Origin: Massilia sp. CF038
GTDB taxonomy: Bacteria > Pseudomonadota > Gammaproteobacteria > Burkholderiales > Burkholderiaceae_D
Reading direction: 5' to 3'
DNA length: 64,000 bases
Assembly (NCBI RefSeq): GCF_900129765.1
Contig: NZ_FQWU01000001.1
Location: 496,001 to 560,000, forward strand
Positions within the stretch are counted from its first letter, which is position 1. Each line of letters starts with the position of its first letter. Both the position numbers and the translations under genes were made by a program. The notes under the pieces are model-generated. The model worked only from the letters and a program-made list of their open reading frames with translations. It was not told where the DNA came from and ran no database searches. Below are positions 60,502 through 64,000 of this stretch, one piece after another.

Positions 60502-61806
60502 ATGAATGTCAAAAAATTTACTGCAACCACGTCCCGCGAAGCGCTGCGCAAGGTGCGCGAGGCGCTCGGGCCGGATGCTGTGATCCTGTCGAATCGTCCG
60601 GTCGATGGCGTCGTCGAGATCCTGGCTCTGGCCAGCGATGATGTGGCGTCCATCTCGTCCCCCGCCCACGAAACCGAAATGGCGCAGCCGCGCCCTAGCT
60701 TGTCGATGCCGCCAGAGGGGTACGCCAACCGCCGTGCGCCTGCCAGCGCACCGGTCCCGGAAGCGTTTGATATGTCGCTCATGACGTCGCAGATGGCGTC
60801 GATGATGCAGCAGGCCCTGGCTCATGCGAAGGACAGCGCCGCCGCTGAGATGAGCGGCATGATGAATGAAATACGCGCCATGCGCGGTCAGATGGAAACC
60901 CAGCTGGCCGAAATCGCCTGGGGCGCCACCGCCCGCCGCGAACCGCAAAAAACCGGCGTGCTGCGCGATATGCTCGCTGCCGGTTTTTCGGCCAGCCTGG
61001 CCCGCTATCTGGTCGAGAAGCTCCCGGCCGGCAAAGATGAAGCGGCCAGCCTGGCCTGGATCAAGACGGTGTTGGCGCGCAATCTGACCACCATCAGCAA
61101 TGAAGATGAAATCCTGGAGAAGGGCGGCGTGTTCGCTCTGGTCGGCCCCACCGGCGTGGGCAAGACCACCAGTACCGCCAAGCTGGCCGCGCGTTGCGTG
61201 ATGCGCCACGGTCCGGAAAAGCTGGCCCTGATCACCACCGACGCTTACCGTATCGGCGGCCACGAGCAGCTGCGCATCTACGGCAAAATTCTCGGCGTGA
61301 TGGTGCACTCGGTGAAAGACGAAGCCGACCTGCGCATCGCACTCAAGGAACTGCGCAACAAGCACACGGTGCTGATCGATACGGTCGGTGTGTCGCAGCG
61401 CGACCACAATGTGGCCGAACAGGTGGCCATGCTGGCGGGCAGCGGTGCCGACGTCAAGCGCTTGCTGTGCCTGAACTCGACGTCGACCAATGAAACGCTC
61501 AATGAAGTGGTGCGCGCTTATCAGGGCAGTGGCCTGGCCGGCTGCATCATGACCAAGCTCGATGAAGCAGCCTCGCTTGGCAATGTGCTGGACGTGGTGA
61601 TCCGCCAGAAGCTGAACCTGTTCTACATTTCGAACGGCCAGCGCGTGCCGGAAGACTTGCATCTGGCCGATCCGGCCATGCTGATCGACCGCGCCTTCCG
61701 CCTCAAGCGCGGCGACGCCGCCACCCAGTTTGCCGACGCCGAACTGCCGCTGCTGATGTCGGCCGCCGCCAATGAACGCAACCTGGGCGAGGTCTCCCTT
61801 GGCTAA
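60502..61806 (+). CDS. flhF: Flagellar biosynthesis SRP-type GTPase
   Basis: 434 residues from the ATG at 60502 with CGGAG upstream; the open frame extends back through the repeats, but that part is not protein-like. The N-terminal B domain starts MNVKKFTATTSREALRKVRE; the NG domain has the P-loop GPTGVGKTTS (Gly215-, Lys221), LITTDAYRIGGHEQLRIYGK, VLIDTVGVSQRD and IMTKLDEAASLGNVLD. FlhF fixes the site of polar flagella together with FlhG. It is followed by flhG, overlapping by 8 bp. Confidence 0.96.
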   Translation: MNVKKFTATTSREALRKVREALGPDAVILSNRPVDGVVEILALASDDVASISSPAHETEMAQPRPSLSMPPEGYANRRAPASAPVPEAFDMSLMTSQMASMMQQALAHAKDSAAAEMSGMMNEIRAMRGQMETQLAEIAWGATARREPQKTGVLRDMLAAGFSASLARYLVEKLPAGKDEAASLAWIKTVLARNLTTISNEDEILEKGGVFALVGPTGVGKTTSTAKLAARCVMRHGPEKLALITTDAYRIGGHEQLRIYGKILGVMVHSVKDEADLRIALKELRNKHTVLIDTVGVSQRDHNVAEQVAMLAGSGADVKRLLCLNSTSTNETLNEVVRAYQGSGLAGCIMTKLDEAASLGNVLDVVIRQKLNLFYISNGQRVPEDLHLADPAMLIDRAFRLKRGDAATQFADAELPLLMSAAANERNLGEVSLG

Positions 61807-62632
61807 TTTCGATTTTGATCAGGCCGAAGGCCTGCGCCGGATGCTGGCGGGGCCCAAGCCCCGCATCGTGACCTTTCTTGCCGCTTGCCCCGCCGATGAC
61901 AAGGGTGCCATGCTGGTCAACCTGGGCGCCTCGCTGGCCCGCGCCGGCAATGATGTGATTCTGGTCGACGCCTGCAGCGAAGAATATGGCGTGGCCCAGC
62001 GCCTCGGTGTCGAGCGCAGCGCCAGTCTGCTGGCGGTCGCACGCCAGGAGGCGGGTTTGAATCAGGCGGTGCGTCAGGTGCCGCAGGGTTTTGGTGTGGT
62101 CAGCATGGCTGGCAAACGCGTCTCGAAAGCAGGCGTGGAAGAGGCGCGGCGCTTGGCCAAGGCCTTCGATGTGCTGGTCGAACAGGCCGGCATGGTGCTG
62201 GTCGATGGTGAATTCGGCAACGATGACAGCTTCCCGGTGCCGCTCATGGCCAGCGCCGAGATTGTGATCCAGGTCGGCACCAGCGCTGCCTCGATCACCG
62301 CCGCCTACGCCCTCATCAAGCGGCTTTCGCAACATCTGGGCCGCCGCCCGTTCGGAATTTTGGTCACCGGGGCTTCCGAAGCCGAAGCGAAGGTGGTATA
62401 CGATAATATGTCTGCAGCAGCAAGCCGCTACCTTGCGGTACAGTTGACCTCCATGGGGTCGGTGCCGGCAGATGAATACCTGCAGCGCGCCGCGCGCCTG
62501 GGCCGGGCAGTGGTCGATGCCTTCCCGCTGGCCGGGGCTTCGGTGGCGTTTCGCCAGCTGGCGGGGCGCTTTGCGATGTCGGGCATGCCGCAGCGTGGGC
62601 GCGCAGGAGGATCGACGCATTTGGGCTTATAA
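61799..62632 (+). CDS. flhG: FlhG/FleN-like MinD-family protein with degenerate P-loop
   Basis: 277 residues from the TTG at 61799, which has GAGG six bases upstream; an ATG at 61772 within flhF is an alternative. The start MANFDFDQAEGLRRML holds the DQAxxLR helix (residues 7-13) with which FlhG stimulates FlhF GTPase. The MinD-like fold follows, but where KGGVGKT is expected the protein reads ACPADDKGAM (~30-39), lacking both P-loop lysines. VDACSEEYG and VLVDGEFGNDDSF correspond to the switch regions. It may thus regulate FlhF without ordinary ATP cycling. It overlaps flhF by 8 bp and is followed by fliA. Confidence 0.88.
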   Translation: MANFDFDQAEGLRRMLAGPKPRIVTFLAACPADDKGAMLVNLGASLARAGNDVILVDACSEEYGVAQRLGVERSASLLAVARQEAGLNQAVRQVPQGFGVVSMAGKRVSKAGVEEARRLAKAFDVLVEQAGMVLVDGEFGNDDSFPVPLMASAEIVIQVGTSAASITAAYALIKRLSQHLGRRPFGILVTGASEAEAKVVYDNMSAAASRYLAVQLTSMGSVPADEYLQRAARLGRAVVDAFPLAGASVAFRQLAGRFAMSGMPQRGRAGGSTHLGL

Positions 62633-62647
62633 AACACAACGGTGAAC

Positions 62648-63376
62648 ATGTACACGGTCAAAGGCAAAGCGGACAAAAACGACTTACTGACGGAGCACAT
62701 GCCGTTGGTGAAACGTCTCGCCCACCACATGAAGGCCAAGCTGCCCCCGAGCGTGGAAGTCGATGACCTGGTCCAGGCCGGGATGATCGGCCTGCTCGAT
62801 GCCATCACCCGCTACGAAGAAACCCAGGGTGCCCAGTTCGAAACCTATGCCGTGCTGCGCATCCGCGGCGCCATGCTTGATGAACTGCGCAACAGCGACT
62901 GGCTGCCACGCTCGATGCGCCAGAACATGCGCAAGATCGAAGCGGCCATGAGCGCGCTCCAGCAAAAGCTGGGCCATCCACCGACCGAGTCGGAAGTGGC
63001 CAAGTCGCTCAAGCTGTCGCTGGCCGACTACCAGGACATGCTGTCCGACGGCGGCGGCCACCAGCTGGTGTACTACGAAGATTTTCACGATGCCGAAGGC
63101 AATGACAGCTTCCTCGACCGCTATGCGGTAGACGATGCCGATCCTTTGCGCAGCCTGATGGAAGGCGACTTCCGCCAGGCCGTGATCGATGCCATCGATG
63201 CCTTGCCGCCGCGCGAGAAAATTTTGATGGGCCTGTATTACGAGGAAGAGCTGAATCTGAAAGAGATCGGGGCTGTCATGGGCGTGTCCGAATCGCGCGT
63301 TTCGCAATTGCATACCCAGGCCGTCTCGCGCCTGCGGGCTAGCTTACGGGAGCAGGCATGGACTGGGCCAGCGTAA
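62648..63376 (+). CDS. fliA: RNA polymerase sigma factor for flagellar genes (sigma-28)
   Basis: 242 residues from the ATG at 62648; a GTG two codons earlier (62642) is equally open, and the ribosome site is weak for both. Region 2 is LVQAGMIGLLDAITRYE then QFETYAVLRIRGAMLDELR; region 3 LPRSMRQNMRKIEAAMSALQ; region 4 LPPREKILMGLYYEEELNL and VSESRVSQLHTQAVSRL, all typical of FliA. It directs transcription of late flagellar and chemotaxis genes. It lies 15 bp after flhG and overlaps the following motor gene by 19 bp. Confidence 0.96.
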   Translation: MYTVKGKADKNDLLTEHMPLVKRLAHHMKAKLPPSVEVDDLVQAGMIGLLDAITRYEETQGAQFETYAVLRIRGAMLDELRNSDWLPRSMRQNMRKIEAAMSALQQKLGHPPTESEVAKSLKLSLADYQDMLSDGGGHQLVYYEDFHDAEGNDSFLDRYAVDDADPLRSLMEGDFRQAVIDAIDALPPREKILMGLYYEEELNLKEIGAVMGVSESRVSQLHTQAVSRLRASLREQAWTGPA

Positions 63377-64000
63377 TCGGGATCCTCCTGGCGCTGGCCG
63401 GGATCCTGCTCGGCCATGGCCTGGAAGGCGGCAAGTTCGCGTCGCTGGTGCAGCCAGCGGCGTTTGCCATTGTGGTGGTCGGCACCTTTGGCGCGGTGCT
63501 GCTGCAGACCGAGTCGCCTACCTTCATGCGCGGTCTGCGCATGCTCAAGTGGGTGTTTCGGCCGCCGCCGTCGCAGCGACCGCGCCTGGCGCGCGATATC
63601 GCAGCCTGGGCCCTGCACGCCAAGCGCGATGGTCTGCTCTCGCTTGAACCCTACATGATGGGCAGTAAAGACAAATTCATTCAGAAGGGCTTGCGCCTGG
63701 TGGTTGACGGTATTGCCCCCGACAAGCTGCGTGGCCTGCTCGAGACGGAAGTGACGGCGTATGAATTCAGCCAGCGCCAGGCTGCCAAGATCTGGGAGTC
63801 CGCTGCCGGCTACTCGCCCACCATCGGCATTATCGGCGCCGTACTGGGCTTGATTCACGTGATGGAGAATCTGGGCGACCCGGCCAAGCTGGGTAGCGGC
63901 ATTGCGGTGGCCTTCGTGTCCACCGTGTATGGCGTGGGCCTGGCCAATCTGTTCTACTACCCGGTGGGGAACAAGCTTAAAAATATCGTGGCCGAGAGCG
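63358..64000 (+). CDS. Flagellar motor stator protein (MotA/MotC/PomA family), cut by window edge
   Basis: The first 214 codons are present, starting MDWASVIGILLALAGILLGH. The order of helices and GYSPTIGIIGAVLGLIHVME, plus GSGIAVAFVSTVYGVGLANL, identify the ExbB/MotA stator family. The protein is of the short form that begins with a membrane helix (MotC/PomA-like) and lacks the long MotA N-terminus. A motD/motB partner is expected just beyond the window. It overlaps fliA by 19 bp in another frame. Confidence 0.92.
   Translation, partial: MDWASVIGILLALAGILLGHGLEGGKFASLVQPAAFAIVVVGTFGAVLLQTESPTFMRGLRMLKWVFRPPPSQRPRLARDIAAWALHAKRDGLLSLEPYMMGSKDKFIQKGLRLVVDGIAPDKLRGLLETEVTAYEFSQRQAAKIWESAAGYSPTIGIIGAVLGLIHVMENLGDPAKLGSGIAVAFVSTVYGVGLANLFYYPVGNKLKNIVAES

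Overview
The window is about 64 kb of GC-rich (estimated by eye at roughly 60-65 %), gene-dense chromosomal DNA. Gene content and order point to a betaproteobacterium of the Oxalobacteraceae (the Massilia / Duganella / Janthinobacterium group). The markers are a CqsA/LqsA-type quorum-sensing locus like the jqs locus described in Janthinobacterium, a tonB-exbB-exbD-exbD operon, an rne-rluC-HAD-Rieske-S49 protease block, and the flagellar order flhB-flhA-flhF-flhG-fliA-motA. The genus is an inference, because no 16S rRNA gene is present. I see no prophage, CRISPR array or insertion sequence. Almost every gene is intact; only the first (pyrD) and last (motA/motC) are cut by the window ends.

Layout. 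0-2.5 kb: pyrD, the two N-degron aminoacyl transferases bpt and aat, and a Nudix hydrolase. 2.6-2.8 kb: an initiator tRNA with its own promoter and terminator. 2.9-7.3 kb: a secreted trypsin-like protease, AlkA-type glycosylase, EamA transporter, XdhC-like protein and a 44-residue membrane protein. 7.4-14.7 kb: a leftward cluster ribF-ileS-lspA-coaBC-dut plus a lipoprotein that looks like an inactivated M48 peptidase. 14.8-18.8 kb: the TonB energising operon with two ExbD proteins and a TPR protein. 19.4-24.2 kb: the stress/starvation trio prkA-yeaH-spoVR. 24.8-28.3 kb: adenine deaminase and a large FtsX-type permease with no adjacent ATPase.

28.4-33.8 kb holds the most interesting unit. An alpha-hydroxyketone autoinducer synthase (jqsA) is divergent from its sensor kinase (jqsS) and response regulator (jqsR). 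jqsA is followed at once by a group II truncated haemoglobin and rmuC. The jqsS/jqsA intergenic region contains a perfect FNR/Anr-type box (TTGAT-N4-ATCAA), suggesting that oxygen supply and quorum sensing are connected here. 34-39.2 kb: an HD-GYP response regulator and a 1341-residue hybrid kinase. 39.2-43.5 kb: the molybdenum cofactor genes moeA, mobA and moaA behind a chromate transporter gene. 43.7-53.5 kb: rne, rluC, HAD phosphatase, Rieske protein, SppA-like protease, a candidate small-RNA unit, rsuA (apparently leaderless), a FAH-family hydrolase and a DUF6328-like membrane protein. 53.8-56.4 kb: a PglC-like sugar transferase and a PglF/CapD-like sugar dehydratase. 56.8-64 kb: the flagellar export and regulation block, in which FlhG keeps its FlhF-activating helix but has lost a recognisable P-loop.

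Two kinds of palindromic intergenic repeat are present. One is a REP-like inverted repeat found at 7.3 kb and 43.5 kb. The other is a set of four copies of a 20-bp core, including a perfect 29-bp inverted repeat, between flhA and flhF. All function calls come from reading translated sequence and recalling families; no database search was run.
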